The position numbers and the translations under genes are program-made. Below the pieces are notes generated by a model. The model was not told the DNA's origin. It made no database searches and worked only from the letters and a program-made list of their open reading frames with translations. A stretch of DNA of 64,000 bases from Thiomicrorhabdus sp965602805 (GTDB taxonomy: Bacteria; Pseudomonadota; Gammaproteobacteria; Thiomicrospirales; Thiomicrospiraceae), in the NCBI GenBank assembly GCA_965602805.1, contig CBFCZK010000003.1, positions 1 to 64,000 on the forward strand, written 5' to 3'. Positions 53,508 to 62,880 of the stretch are shown here, in pieces. Each line of letters begins with the position of its first letter. The first letter of the stretch is position 1.

Positions 53508-54239
53508 CTAGTTAATTCCCTCACCTTTGTTATTTTCCAAATGAGTCACTAACCAATTTTCAATCTGTTGATTGACTTCTGATGCCGACATTTCTGCCAC
53601 GTCTAAAACCGGGCTAATATATATCTGCACGACACCAGGACGTTTTATAAAACTGTTTTTAGGCCAGAACTCTCCGGCATTATGAGCGACCAGGTAAACC
53701 GGCGCTTTGGCTTTGGTGGCCAACATCGCACCACCGATATTAATCTTACCCAACTCTCCAGGCGGCATACGCGTGCCTTCAGGGAAAAGCACCACCCAGT
53801 CACCTTGCTCTAAGCGGGCTTTACCTTCTGTCACCAATTGGTTTAAGGCTTTACGCCCCGCACCACGATCAATCGCAATCGGGTTTAGCAATGCCATACC
53901 CCAACCAAAAAATGGAATTTTGAGCAATTCTCTTTTGAGAACATAGGCCTGTCTGGGAAAAACTTCCTGAAAAGCCAGAGTTTCCCAAGCTGATTCATGC
54001 CTAGCAAGGATTAAGCCAGCCTGCTGCGGATTAATGTGCTCCTGACCATGAACTTCATAACGCACACCACAAGTCCAACGTAACCACAGCAGACAAAAAC
54101 GCGCCCAGTAATGCATGAATTGATAACGTGTTTTAAAGGAAAAAGGTCTGGTTAACTGACCTAGTACCGAAAATAAGATCAACGTAACACCCTGCCCTAA
54201 TGCGAAAAGGAGCGAACGTAAAAACCAAATAAATTTCAT
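53508..54239 (-). CDS. plsC: 1-acyl-sn-glycerol-3-phosphate acyltransferase
   Basis: Membrane acyltransferase making phosphatidic acid. The catalytic motif is ARHESAWETLAF, the H-x4-E variant found in a subfamily where most have H-x4-D. The substrate motif FPEGTRMPPGE and PVYLVAHNAGEFWP follow. There is an N-terminal hydrophobic anchor (about 8-28). 243 residues. It overlaps gmhB by four bases, the common gmhB-plsC coupling. Confidence 0.92.
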   Translation of the reverse strand: MKFIWFLRSLLFALGQGVTLILFSVLGQLTRPFSFKTRYQFMHYWARFCLLWLRWTCGVRYEVHGQEHINPQQAGLILARHESAWETLAFQEVFPRQAYVLKRELLKIPFFGWGMALLNPIAIDRGAGRKALNQLVTEGKARLEQGDWVVLFPEGTRMPPGELGKINIGGAMLATKAKAPVYLVAHNAGEFWPKNSFIKRPGVVQIYISPVLDVAEMSASEVNQQIENWLVTHLENNKGEGIN

Positions 54240-54769
54240 TTTAAAAGCGCCTCCACAACGGCTTGTAAGTTTGCATAGACGGCTACATTTTCCAAAACGG
54301 TATCCTGGCTTGCCAAGGTACGTTCCCCCTTACCGGTTTTAACCAAAATAGGTCGCATCTGTTTGGCTAAAGCGACCTTCACATCTGCCAGTGTATCACC
54401 GACCATCACACAATCTTTAAGGGACAAATCAAAACGCTGCTCTATGGCCGTTAACATGCCAGTATTCGGTTTACGTGAGGGCGAGTTATCGTCAGTTAGA
54501 TAGGGTGAATAACTGATCCAATCTACACCTGAGCCACCCACTAGACGCTGTAACTTTTGATGCATTTCACTGAGGGTTTGCCGTGAATAATAGCCTCGTC
54601 GAATGCCCGACTGATTAGTGGCAATAGCCACTAGCCAACCCGCGGCTTTCAACGATTGTATCGCTTCAATACTGCCAGAAACTGGCAACCATTCATCGGC
54701 TGATTTAATGAAGGCATCGGAATCTTCATTAATAACGCCATCCCGATCCAATACAATAATATTTCGCAT
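54236..54769 (-). CDS. gmhB: heptose 1,7-bisphosphate phosphatase
   Basis: HAD phosphatase in ADP-heptose synthesis for LPS. Motif I IIVLDRDGVINEDSD; motif II AIATNQSGIRRGYYS; motif III with GMLTAIEQRFDLS and CVMVGDTLADVKVALA. The zinc-binding loop between motifs II and III is shortened and lacks its usual cysteines (YSPYLTDDNSPSRKPNTGM), as in a known zinc-free branch. 177 residues. Between glyS and plsC. Confidence 0.93.
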   Translation of the reverse strand: MRNIIVLDRDGVINEDSDAFIKSADEWLPVSGSIEAIQSLKAAGWLVAIATNQSGIRRGYYSRQTLSEMHQKLQRLVGGSGVDWISYSPYLTDDNSPSRKPNTGMLTAIEQRFDLSLKDCVMVGDTLADVKVALAKQMRPILVKTGKGERTLASQDTVLENVAVYANLQAVVEALLK

Positions 54770-54790
54770 ATTTCTATCTCATATAAACAC

Positions 54791-54814
54791 AAATTCCCGC
54801 GATTGCGGGAATTT
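54791..54814 (-). terminator. hairpin after glyS
   Basis: AAATTCCCGC and its exact complement around GATT in the 76-bp gap before gmhB. No long U run, so termination may be partial. Confidence 0.55.
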
Positions 54815-54845
54815 ATTGTCTAAACCATTTAAGCTTTAATCATCT

Positions 54846-56918
54846 TTATAGTCTAGACACATCTGCAACTTGTAAAAACAGCTGATAAATCTGATTCAGT
54901 AACGCCAAACGATTCTGACGAACCTCAATATTCTCAGCCATTACCATCACATCATCAAAGAAACTATCAACCGCTTCACGAATCGTTGCTAACTCGGCAA
55001 TTGCTGCCGTGTAATCACGCCCGGCAATTTGATCACTGACGGTTTCACGTAACGCATCTAGTGCGTTCCACAAAACTTTCTCAGCGTCCACTTCAAACAA
55101 ATCAGCATTAACGGAATCCGGCAACTCACCCTCAACCTTTTTCAAAATATTGCTGATACGTTTATTGGCGGCACTCAAACTGGCCGCAGAATCCATCTGA
55201 CTGAACTGTTTAACGGCTTCAATGCGTTTTGAAAAATCAATAGGGTGCGCTGGACGACACACTCGAACGGCTTCAAACTGCTCAGCACTAATGCCTTGAT
55301 CCGCATAGTAGGCACGTAAACGACCAATTACAAAGTCATAGATCTCATTGACCAGGGTTTCGGTAACCGTAACCGATTCATGCAAACCTAAGCTCAGCTG
55401 AATCAATAGACGTAAATCTAAGTCGAGTTGCTTTTCAATCATAATACGCACTAGACCTAAAGCGGCACGACGTAAAGCAAACGGGTCTTTATCACCCGTA
55501 GGCACTTGACCAATACCGAAAATACCGGTGATGGTATCGAGTTTATCGGCAATTGCTAAGGCTTGCGCCACGGCAGAACTTGGTAAAGTATCCCCTGCAA
55601 AACGCGGCTGGTACTGTGCATCTATCGCTTCAGCAACCGCAGAATCCTCACCTTGCTCAGTGGCATAATAACGCCCCATCACACCCTGAAGATCCGGGAA
55701 CTCATCGACCATATTACTCATCAAGTCACACTTTGATAAACGTGCAGCACGCTCACAAATTTCAGGTTTAACGCCTAAAGGCTTACCGATTTTGACGGTT
55801 AAGGCTTCTAAACGCTCCACCTTATCAAATAAGGTGCCTAACTGCTTTTGGAAAACCACGGCTTTCAATCTTGGTAAAAAATCATCCAATGGATTCTTAC
55901 GATCTTGATCCCAGAAGAACTTAGCATCCGCCAAACGCGGACGAATCACACGCTCGTTGCCGGATTTAACCGATGCAGGTTTGCTACTTTCAATATTACT
56001 GACGGTAATGAACTTCGCCATCAACTGATTGTTACTGTCGAGCATGTGAAAATATTTTTGGTGACCTGCCATTGCAGAGATCAATGCTTCCGATGGTACG
56101 GCTAAAAAGGCCTCATCAAAATCACCGACAATCGCATTTGGCCACTCATTTAGAGCGCTCACTTCTTCAAGCAATTCTGGATCAATAACCGCTGTACCAC
56201 CGGCTTGCTCTGCAACAGCAATAACTTGCTGACGTACTCGTTCAGTACGTTCTGCAAAATCAACCATGACATAGCCTTCTGACTTCAATGTATGGGCATA
56301 CTGCGCAGGATGTTCAATCAATAACTCGCTCGGTGCGTGGAATCGGTGGCCTTTGGTGGTATTTGAGGTTTCATGACCTAAGATAGTCGCAGGAACGACT
56401 TTACTGCCCAATAACATCAAAGCCCAGTGTACTGGACGGACAAACTCAACATCTGAGTTGCCCCAACGCATACGTTTTGGAATAGGCAGTTTGGCTAAGG
56501 ATTGATTGACGATGTCAGGTAACAAAGCTTCCGCAGACTGACCTTTTTGCGCCAGGTTATAAGCCATCCAAGTCCCTTTATCGGTTTCGATTTCAACTAA
56601 ATCTTCAACCGTTGCGCCACAACCACGGGCGAAACCTTGCAAGGCTTTAGTGGCATTACCATCGGCATCAAATCCAGCTTTTTTAGCAGGTCCTTTACGT
56701 TCAACGACTTTATCGTTTTGCACGATTTGTAAATTTTCGATAAAGACCGCTAAACGACGCGGAGCGGCATAAACCTTAACATCACCATAGGTTAATTCGG
56801 CTTCGACCAGGCCTGCTTCAATACCCGATGCAAATGCTTCACTTAATTTCTTGAGGGCTTTTGGTGGTAACTCTTCGGTACCAATTTCAACCAAAAATGC
56901 TTCATTGTTTGTAGTCAT
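54846..56918 (-). CDS. glyS: glycyl-tRNA synthetase beta subunit
   Basis: Large subunit of the bacterial alpha2-beta2 enzyme; binds and positions tRNA-Gly. The opening FLVEIGTEELPPKALKKL is diagnostic, and the HD-like middle and C-terminal DALR-type anticodon domain follow (DSFFDDVMVMAENIEVRQNRL). 690 residues, normal. It overlaps the glyQ stop by one base. A partial palindrome (56816-56825) is read as AGLV. Confidence 0.96.
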   Translation of the reverse strand: MTTNNEAFLVEIGTEELPPKALKKLSEAFASGIEAGLVEAELTYGDVKVYAAPRRLAVFIENLQIVQNDKVVERKGPAKKAGFDADGNATKALQGFARGCGATVEDLVEIETDKGTWMAYNLAQKGQSAEALLPDIVNQSLAKLPIPKRMRWGNSDVEFVRPVHWALMLLGSKVVPATILGHETSNTTKGHRFHAPSELLIEHPAQYAHTLKSEGYVMVDFAERTERVRQQVIAVAEQAGGTAVIDPELLEEVSALNEWPNAIVGDFDEAFLAVPSEALISAMAGHQKYFHMLDSNNQLMAKFITVSNIESSKPASVKSGNERVIRPRLADAKFFWDQDRKNPLDDFLPRLKAVVFQKQLGTLFDKVERLEALTVKIGKPLGVKPEICERAARLSKCDLMSNMVDEFPDLQGVMGRYYATEQGEDSAVAEAIDAQYQPRFAGDTLPSSAVAQALAIADKLDTITGIFGIGQVPTGDKDPFALRRAALGLVRIMIEKQLDLDLRLLIQLSLGLHESVTVTETLVNEIYDFVIGRLRAYYADQGISAEQFEAVRVCRPAHPIDFSKRIEAVKQFSQMDSAASLSAANKRISNILKKVEGELPDSVNADLFEVDAEKVLWNALDALRETVSDQIAGRDYTAAIAELATIREAVDSFFDDVMVMAENIEVRQNRLALLNQIYQLFLQVADVSRL

Positions 56919-57859
56919 TATTTTGCCCCCTTATCAGACACTTCACTTACAGGCTTTTTAACCAAAGGGAAACCAAGCGCTTCACGACCTTCATAATATG
57001 CTGCGGCAATTTTCTTTGCCATGGTTCTAACACGACCAATATAACGAGCACGCTCTGTCACACTAATCGCATGACGTGCATCCAACATATTGAAAGCATG
57101 CGAGGCTTTTAAGACTTGCTCATAAGCAGGCAGAGGTAATTTGTCTTCAACCAACTTGCCAAAAATCTGTTCACACTCATCAAAGGTTCTGAACAAGATT
57201 GCGGTGTCAGCTTTTTCAAAGTTATAAGTCGACATCTCGACTTCGTTTTGATGGAACACATCTCCGTAGGTTACTTTACCTTCCGGTCCGTTAACCCAAG
57301 TTAAGTCATAGACACTTTCAACACCTTGCAGATACATGGCGATACGCTCAAGACCATAGGTAATTTCACCGGTTACAGGACGGCACTCTATACCGCCTAC
57401 CTGTTGGAAATAAGTGAACTGTGTGACTTCCATACCATTCATCCAAACTTCCCAGCCCAGACCCCAAGCACCTAATGTCGGAGACTCCCAGTTATCTTCA
57501 ACAAAGCGGATATCATGTTCTAGTGGATCAACACCCATCGCTTTCAAAGAGTCTAGGTACAGCTCTTGGATATTATCGGGTGATGGTTTAAGCATGACTT
57601 GAAACTGATAGTAGTGTTGTAAACGGTTAGGGTTTTCCCCATAACGACCGTCGGTCGGACGACGACAAGGCTGAACATACGCGGCTCTCCAAGGCTCAGG
57701 ACCAATCGATCTTAGGAAAGTAGATGGGTGAAATGTACCTGCGCCCATTTCATTATCATAGGGTTGCATGACCACACAGCCATGCTCTGCCCAAAATGCT
57801 TGTAGGGTCTGAATCAACCCCTGAAATGTACTAATATCTGTTGCTGCTTTTGCCGACAC
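56918..57859 (-). CDS. glyQ: glycyl-tRNA synthetase alpha subunit
   Basis: Catalytic class II subunit. QPYDNEMGAGTFHPSTFLRS and EPWRAAYVQPCRRPTDGRYG are class signatures; the rest is conserved, including GLGWEVWMNGMEVTQFTYFQ. 313 residues. First gene of glyQ-glyS and divergent from tusA across 194 bp. Confidence 0.97.
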   Translation of the reverse strand: MSAKAATDISTFQGLIQTLQAFWAEHGCVVMQPYDNEMGAGTFHPSTFLRSIGPEPWRAAYVQPCRRPTDGRYGENPNRLQHYYQFQVMLKPSPDNIQELYLDSLKAMGVDPLEHDIRFVEDNWESPTLGAWGLGWEVWMNGMEVTQFTYFQQVGGIECRPVTGEITYGLERIAMYLQGVESVYDLTWVNGPEGKVTYGDVFHQNEVEMSTYNFEKADTAILFRTFDECEQIFGKLVEDKLPLPAYEQVLKASHAFNMLDARHAISVTERARYIGRVRTMAKKIAAAYYEGREALGFPLVKKPVSEVSDKGAK

Positions 57860-58053
57860 AGTCTGAACCTCTTAACCTTATCAATGAGTCCAACCAACTC
57901 AAAGCCTGTTAAGTTCAGAACATAAACCGTTCTAAATTTGAGACCTTGCGCCATTGGATGTAAAATCTGTTACAAAACATCGCCAATTATACCGTATTTA
58001 ATTGAGATTTTAAGAGAGTTACATGGCTCAAATAGAAGAAAGAAGACCACATT

Positions 58054-58317
58054 ATGAATGATAACAACCTCCAACTAACTGCGGATTACCTGGTGGATGC
58101 CAAGGGTTTGAAATGCCCTATGCCGGTCATTAAATTGCAGCAACAAGTTCGCCAAAGCAATCCAGGAGAAGTCATCTCGATAGAGTGCACCGATTCAGGG
58201 GCTGAAAAAGACATCGCAAGTTGGACGCGCGTCAACAAACATAGCTTGCTAGAAGTCATCATCACCGACTATGGTTGCCAGATATTCGTTAAGATTGAGC
58301 CTAAACCACAGCGATGA
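58054..58317 (+). CDS. tusA: TusA-family sulfur carrier
   Basis: 87-residue sulfurtransferase. The persulfide-bearing Cys21 is in DAKGLKCPMPVIKLQQ, and the fold continues to GAEKDIASWTRVNKH. TusA passes sulfur for tRNA thiolation and, in sulfur oxidisers, to the Dsr/Hdr pathway. No dsr or hdr genes are next to it, so its role cannot be fixed here. It is followed by a terminator. Confidence 0.88.
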   Translation: MNDNNLQLTADYLVDAKGLKCPMPVIKLQQQVRQSNPGEVISIECTDSGAEKDIASWTRVNKHSLLEVIITDYGCQIFVKIEPKPQR

Positions 58318-58405
58318 TTAGCTTGATTTAACACTCTGAAACACCCCATGGATAAACTAGACTTATACCCGCATTAACAAAAATAAACAAAAGCAGTATC
58401 ATTCG

Positions 58406-58425
58406 CCTCTTTGGAGGTTTTTTTT
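58406..58425 (+). terminator. short terminator after tusA
   Basis: CCTC-TTTG-GAGG followed by eight T. Confidence 0.7.
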
Positions 58426-58504
58426 GAGTATAATGATTTTCATTAAACCCCTTTAAAACGGCACAAAACACCGTAAAACCAACACAGATTAGCTGAATAA
58501 ACTT

Positions 58505-59794
58505 ATGAAATATTGGCCAAACCAAAAACTTTCTGGACTCGCTGTTACAGCAACGCTTATCTTGGCAACATTCAATGCCAATGCAAACACGCCCGCTGAA
58601 CGCACTATTTTGCCGCTTCCAGAAATCTCTAGTAACAAGCCATCCCCCACAGAAACCTCTGATAAAACCCAAGGTTCTGCTCCGCAGTGGCAAGAGCATA
58701 AAATCAAAATTCGTAAAAACGAATCTTTAAGCACGGCGTTGGGCAGTTTAGATATTTCTCCAGCAACCACGTTTGAGATCGGTCGCTTAAAAAACAGTAA
58801 CCTGCTCACCAATCTACGCGTGGGCGATGAATTAAAAATCTGGGTTGATAAGGATCAAAACTTACAAAAGATTCTTTATCCAAAATCACAAATTACCTCT
58901 TATGAATTGGTTAAAACCTCAACTGGTTACCACATTAAAGAAAACAAAGCGCAAGTTGAAATCCGTACAGAAACGGCCGTTGGCACGATAAACGGCGCAT
59001 TCTACATTGCCGCGCAAAAAGCCGGCTTGAGCGCGCGTAGCATTATGAACCTTGCGGACATGTTTGCATGGGATATCGATTTCGGCAGAGAGTTGCGCGA
59101 TGGTGATGTGTTTAAAGTGATCTATGAGGCGAGATATCTAGAAGGCAAATACATTGGTGACGGCGACATTCTAGCAGCACAGATTATTACCAATAAAGGC
59201 CAAACGGCGCATAACGCATTTATTATGCGCGATGACAAGGAAGTCATTGGTTACTACAATGAAAAAGGTAAAAACCTTAAAAAGGCCTTTTTACGTAGCC
59301 CGGTTGATTATGTCCGCATTACCTCGAGATTCAATCCCAAGCGTTTCCACCCGGTTCTGAAAAAGTGGCGTTCACATCGCGGGGTCGATTACGGCGGACC
59401 GATTGGCACCCCGATTCATGTCACGGGTAACGGTAAAATCATCTTTCAAGGCTGGGGTACAGGTTACGGGCGACACATTAAAGTCCAACACGCCGGCAAA
59501 TACATGACGGTTTATGGTCACCTTTCTAAATTTGGAAAATTCAAGAAAGGCAGCTATGTAACGCAAGGCCAGACCATTGGCTACCTTGGTAAATCAGGTC
59601 TGGCGACGGGACCGCATTTACACTATGAGTTCCGTATTAACAAAAAACATGTCGATCCACTTAAGGTGAAATTTCCGAATGCCGGGCCGATTGATAAAAA
59701 ATATAGAACTGCGTTTAAAAAACAGACCAACCTATTACTGACGCAACTTGATCGCTTAGACAGCAATACTTATCTTGCGCGGAGCTTTGAATAG
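58505..59794 (+). CDS. M23 murein endopeptidase (MepM-like)
   Basis: 429 residues: signal peptide or anchor (about 12-28, ending NANA), an OapA/LysM-like domain (about 60-115, IRKNESLSTALGSLDISP), then a LytM/M23 domain. Zinc ligands are His291 and Asp295 in HRGVDYGGP and His373 in GPHLHYE (His371 also catalytic). Cleaves peptidoglycan cross-links in the periplasm. Directly upstream of anmK with no gap, which links it to cell-wall turnover and recycling. Confidence 0.93.
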   Translation: MKYWPNQKLSGLAVTATLILATFNANANTPAERTILPLPEISSNKPSPTETSDKTQGSAPQWQEHKIKIRKNESLSTALGSLDISPATTFEIGRLKNSNLLTNLRVGDELKIWVDKDQNLQKILYPKSQITSYELVKTSTGYHIKENKAQVEIRTETAVGTINGAFYIAAQKAGLSARSIMNLADMFAWDIDFGRELRDGDVFKVIYEARYLEGKYIGDGDILAAQIITNKGQTAHNAFIMRDDKEVIGYYNEKGKNLKKAFLRSPVDYVRITSRFNPKRFHPVLKKWRSHRGVDYGGPIGTPIHVTGNGKIIFQGWGTGYGRHIKVQHAGKYMTVYGHLSKFGKFKKGSYVTQGQTIGYLGKSGLATGPHLHYEFRINKKHVDPLKVKFPNAGPIDKKYRTAFKKQTNLLLTQLDRLDSNTYLARSFE

Positions 59795-60952
59795 ATGTCC
59801 AAAGCAAGTCTGTCTAAACCGGGCCTTTATATCGGCCTTATGTCCGGCACCAGTGCCGACGGCGTAGATGCGGCTCTGGTAGAGATCAAACCTGACAACA
59901 TTCAATTAATCGACTTTATCAGCCCCCCTCTGCCAGAATCACTCAAACAATCTCTACTGACATTGAATGATTCCCCTACTCTGACACTCGAACAGTTCAG
60001 TCAACTCTCTTACGACATTGCTTTACAGTTTTCACATGCGACCCAAACTCTGCTTGCACAAAACAATCTACAGGCGCATGACATTGAGGCAATTGGCAGT
60101 CACGGTCAAACCATCTACCATGCGCCGCATATCCCCATGAGCCTGCAAATAGGCCACCCGGCATTCATTGCCAAAACTACAGGCATTCAAACCGTAGCGG
60201 ACTTTAGAGTGGATGATATGGCGTTAGATGGACAAGGCGCTCCCTTTGCACCCGCCTTCCATCAAGTCTTATTCCAAAATGACCAGGCCTGCTTTGTTGT
60301 CAATATTGGCGGCATTGCGAATATCAGCCATTTACCTGACAACAATCGCCCTCCAATCGGTTACGACACGGGGCCCGGTAATGCACTGATGGATGAAGTT
60401 TGTCAGCAGTTTTTTGACAAAAACTATGACGAGAGTGGCGCCTTGGCAAAAAGGGGCAAGGTAGATGCCGAACTGTTAACCCAATTACTCAGCCATACCT
60501 ATTTCTCACAGGAGCGTCCGAAAAGCACAGGGCGGGAAACCTTTAATATGCCTTGGATTGAAACGTGTGTTCACAGCCACGAGCAGATTCTGGGCGTTAA
60601 AATGGCAAAATTAGATCTATTGAGCACCTTATGTGAATTCACCGCTTGCAGCATCGCGACCGAAATCAAAAAAGTAAGCAACGAACAGACTCCGCTAATC
60701 GCTTCGACTAAAACACCGGTTTGGATTGTCGGTGGCGGCGCATACAATAATCACTTAATTTCGCGACTACAAATCCACCTACCTCAATATCAAGTACAAA
60801 GCTCTACGGCCAAGAAAATCAACCCCAATGCAATTGAAGCGATGATGTGTGCTTGGCTAGGTCGGCAGCGTATTGAACAGAAAACAGTGCCTTTAGCGGC
60901 CATTACAGGAGCAAAACGAGATACCATTCTCGGTGGACTTTGGCTACCTTAG
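59795..60952 (+). CDS. anmK: anhydro-N-acetylmuramic acid kinase
   Basis: Phosphorylates and opens anhydro-MurNAc in peptidoglycan recycling. Signatures are YIGLMSGTSADGVDAAL, AIGSHGQTIYHAP, TVADFRVDDMALDGQGAP, VVNIGGIANIS, YDTGPGNALMD and VWIVGGGAYNNHLI. 385 residues. It begins at the base after the endopeptidase stop, so the pair is an operon. A partial palindrome (60282-60291) is read as DQAC. Confidence 0.96.
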   Translation: MSKASLSKPGLYIGLMSGTSADGVDAALVEIKPDNIQLIDFISPPLPESLKQSLLTLNDSPTLTLEQFSQLSYDIALQFSHATQTLLAQNNLQAHDIEAIGSHGQTIYHAPHIPMSLQIGHPAFIAKTTGIQTVADFRVDDMALDGQGAPFAPAFHQVLFQNDQACFVVNIGGIANISHLPDNNRPPIGYDTGPGNALMDEVCQQFFDKNYDESGALAKRGKVDAELLTQLLSHTYFSQERPKSTGRETFNMPWIETCVHSHEQILGVKMAKLDLLSTLCEFTACSIATEIKKVSNEQTPLIASTKTPVWIVGGGAYNNHLISRLQIHLPQYQVQSSTAKKINPNAIEAMMCAWLGRQRIEQKTVPLAAITGAKRDTILGGLWLP

Positions 60953-61025
60953 AAAGAGAGTTTCAGCCAAAACACTCCTTAACAAGCCTCTAACAAGCCT
61001 TGTTATGCACTCAATATTACAAGTA

Positions 61026-61037
61026 ACCTGGCCTGGT
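61026..61037. repeat. dispersed palindrome, one change
   Basis: ACCTGGCCTGGT, intergenic after anmK; the A to T change breaks the central symmetry. Confidence 0.6.
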
Positions 61038-61078
61038 TAAATTTTTCAGACCATCAACAGACCATAAATAATGGGTAT

Positions 61079-61118
61079 AAAAAAAGCCCTGCTGAAGAAT
61101 CATTCAGCAGGGCTTTTT
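61079..61118. terminator. bidirectional terminator
   Basis: AAAAAGCCCTGCTGAA and its exact complement around six bases, between convergent anmK and gltA, with A and T tracts on both sides. Confidence 0.9.
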
Positions 61119-61153
61119 AGCAAAAAACAAACGGTTTAAAATTTATGCCGTTT

Positions 61154-62320
61154 TTAAAGTTTCTCGCGTGAACCTCTCAATTCAACCGGCAGATAACAAG
61201 ATTTACCCGCACCCGAATAGATTTGAGTCGGTCTAAAGATTTTATTGTCTTGTAGCTGCTCACGCCAATGCGCCATCCAACCTGCTGAACGTGCGACTGC
61301 AAAAATTGGCGTAAAAATCCCCACATCAAAACCCATCTCTTTATACAGAATGCCTGAATAAAAATCGACATTTGGGTAGACGCCCTTGTGGCCTAATAAC
61401 TCTTCACAAATCTTTTCAACCTCTAATGCCGTTTGAAATGCCTTACTCAACTTATCAGATTTTCCTTCTAACAAGTTAGAAGAGAGCTTCTGCAGAATTG
61501 AAGCACGCGGGTCTTTGGTTTTATATTCACGGTGCCCCATTCCCCAGATAACTTTTCTATTCGCCAAACGATCTTCAATGTAAGCACGCGCATTTTCTGG
61601 CGCGCCAATCTCTTCTAACATCTCAATTACTTTTTGGTTGGCACCGCCATGTAAAGGCCCTGATAACGAAGCAATTGCAGAGGAGATAACAGAGCAAGGA
61701 TTGGCTAAGGTTGAACCTGTCACCATGGTGGTAAAAGTAGAGGCATTAATAGTGTGCTCGGCATGCAGAATAAAAATAGCATCCAAAAGGCGCGCCCAAT
61801 CTTTATCTGGCTCTTCGCCCGTTACCATATATAAAAAATTTTCAGCGTAGTTCAGGTCTTTACGCGGTTCAATCGGGTCATAACCGTTACGCATGTGCTC
61901 CCACATGGCAACCAAGGTTCCCATATGAGCGATAATTTTTACCGTTACCGAGTTAATGTAATCCTGGTTTTCCGTCGCTCCTTTCATATACTCCGTGCTC
62001 GGATAAAAACTCGCTAAACTAGCAACCACTACTTGCAACATGTGCATTGGATGGGTTGTCGGTGGCAAGTTCTTCATAATCTCGCGAATATTATATTTAA
62101 CACGACGATTATTTCTTAATTCAGTATCAAAGTTAGCGAGTTCTTCTGCTGTCGGCAATTCACCAAACAACAACAGTAGAGTAGTTTCTTCAAAAGAGGA
62201 GTACTCTGCTAACTCTTGAATATCGTAACCTCGATATGTCAGGACTCCTTTCTGGCCATCAATAAAAGAAATTTTTGATTCCGTTGCCGGAACACCTGCT
62301 AAACCTGGGATGTATTGCAT
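61154..62320 (-). CDS. gltA: citrate synthase
   Basis: Condenses acetyl-CoA and oxaloacetate. Catalytic residues lie in LHAEHTINAS, WGMGHREYKTKDPRA and YPNVDFYSG. At 388 residues it is the short type without the N-terminal extension of the NADH-regulated E. coli enzyme, so allosteric NADH inhibition is unlikely (inference). AISSAIASLSGPLHGGAN is conserved. No other citric-acid-cycle gene is adjacent. Confidence 0.95.
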   Translation of the reverse strand: MQYIPGLAGVPATESKISFIDGQKGVLTYRGYDIQELAEYSSFEETTLLLLFGELPTAEELANFDTELRNNRRVKYNIREIMKNLPPTTHPMHMLQVVVASLASFYPSTEYMKGATENQDYINSVTVKIIAHMGTLVAMWEHMRNGYDPIEPRKDLNYAENFLYMVTGEEPDKDWARLLDAIFILHAEHTINASTFTTMVTGSTLANPCSVISSAIASLSGPLHGGANQKVIEMLEEIGAPENARAYIEDRLANRKVIWGMGHREYKTKDPRASILQKLSSNLLEGKSDKLSKAFQTALEVEKICEELLGHKGVYPNVDFYSGILYKEMGFDVGIFTPIFAVARSAGWMAHWREQLQDNKIFRPTQIYSGAGKSCYLPVELRGSREKL

Positions 62321-62377
62321 AATACTACTCTAAGCGTTGATTTTAATTAAGATTAAAGAAAAGTGCGAACGAAACAA

Positions 62378-62719
62378 TTAGACACTGAAAGAAGAACCAC
62401 AACCACAAGTTGTCGTCGCATTCGGGTTCTCAATCACGAAACGCGCACCCTGCAAATCTTCAAGATAATCAATTTTCGCACCGACTAGATATTGAAAACT
62501 CATTGAGTCGACCAGTAAGGTTACACCCTCTTTGGTGACAACGGTATCATCTTCATTTTGAGTTTCATCAAAGGTGAAACCGTATGAAAACCCAGAACAA
62601 CCTCCACCAGAGATGTAAACACGTAATTTTAGATTTGGATTTTGTTCATCTTCGATTAAGCCACTGACTTTTGCCGCAGCAGCTTCTGTAAAATCTAACG
62701 GTGTTGGAATAGCAGACAT
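62378..62719 (-). CDS. erpA: iron-sulfur insertion protein ErpA
   Basis: A-type Fe-S carrier of 113 residues. The three cluster cysteines are Cys41 in SGGGCSGFSYGF and Cys105 and Cys107 in TTCGCGSSF. A-type carriers hand clusters to apo-enzymes such as IspG/IspH. ErpA rather than IscA is chosen because no isc genes are nearby and from the general look; that choice is moderate. Monocistronic in the window, between gltA and argC. Confidence 0.9.
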   Translation of the reverse strand: MSAIPTPLDFTEAAAAKVSGLIEDEQNPNLKLRVYISGGGCSGFSYGFTFDETQNEDDTVVTKEGVTLLVDSMSFQYLVGAKIDYLEDLQGARFVIENPNATTTCGCGSSFSV

Positions 62720-62880
62720 CTCGGTTTCTCTTATAGTTTATCAACTCCGCTTAAGCCTTCTTATGCTTATTAGACGTGAGTTTTAGTAGCCCAAAAAATC
62801 ATTATAACAAAAAACAACCACTCACTCATGTCTGAATACATTCAGTCAACAAGCTACCTTTAAGCAAAATTTGATTAATT

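Noticed and set aside
53508..54239. Loss of the catalytic Asp in PlsC (H-x4-E)
   Set aside because: The Glu form is known in a branch of this family, so it is a variant, not damage.
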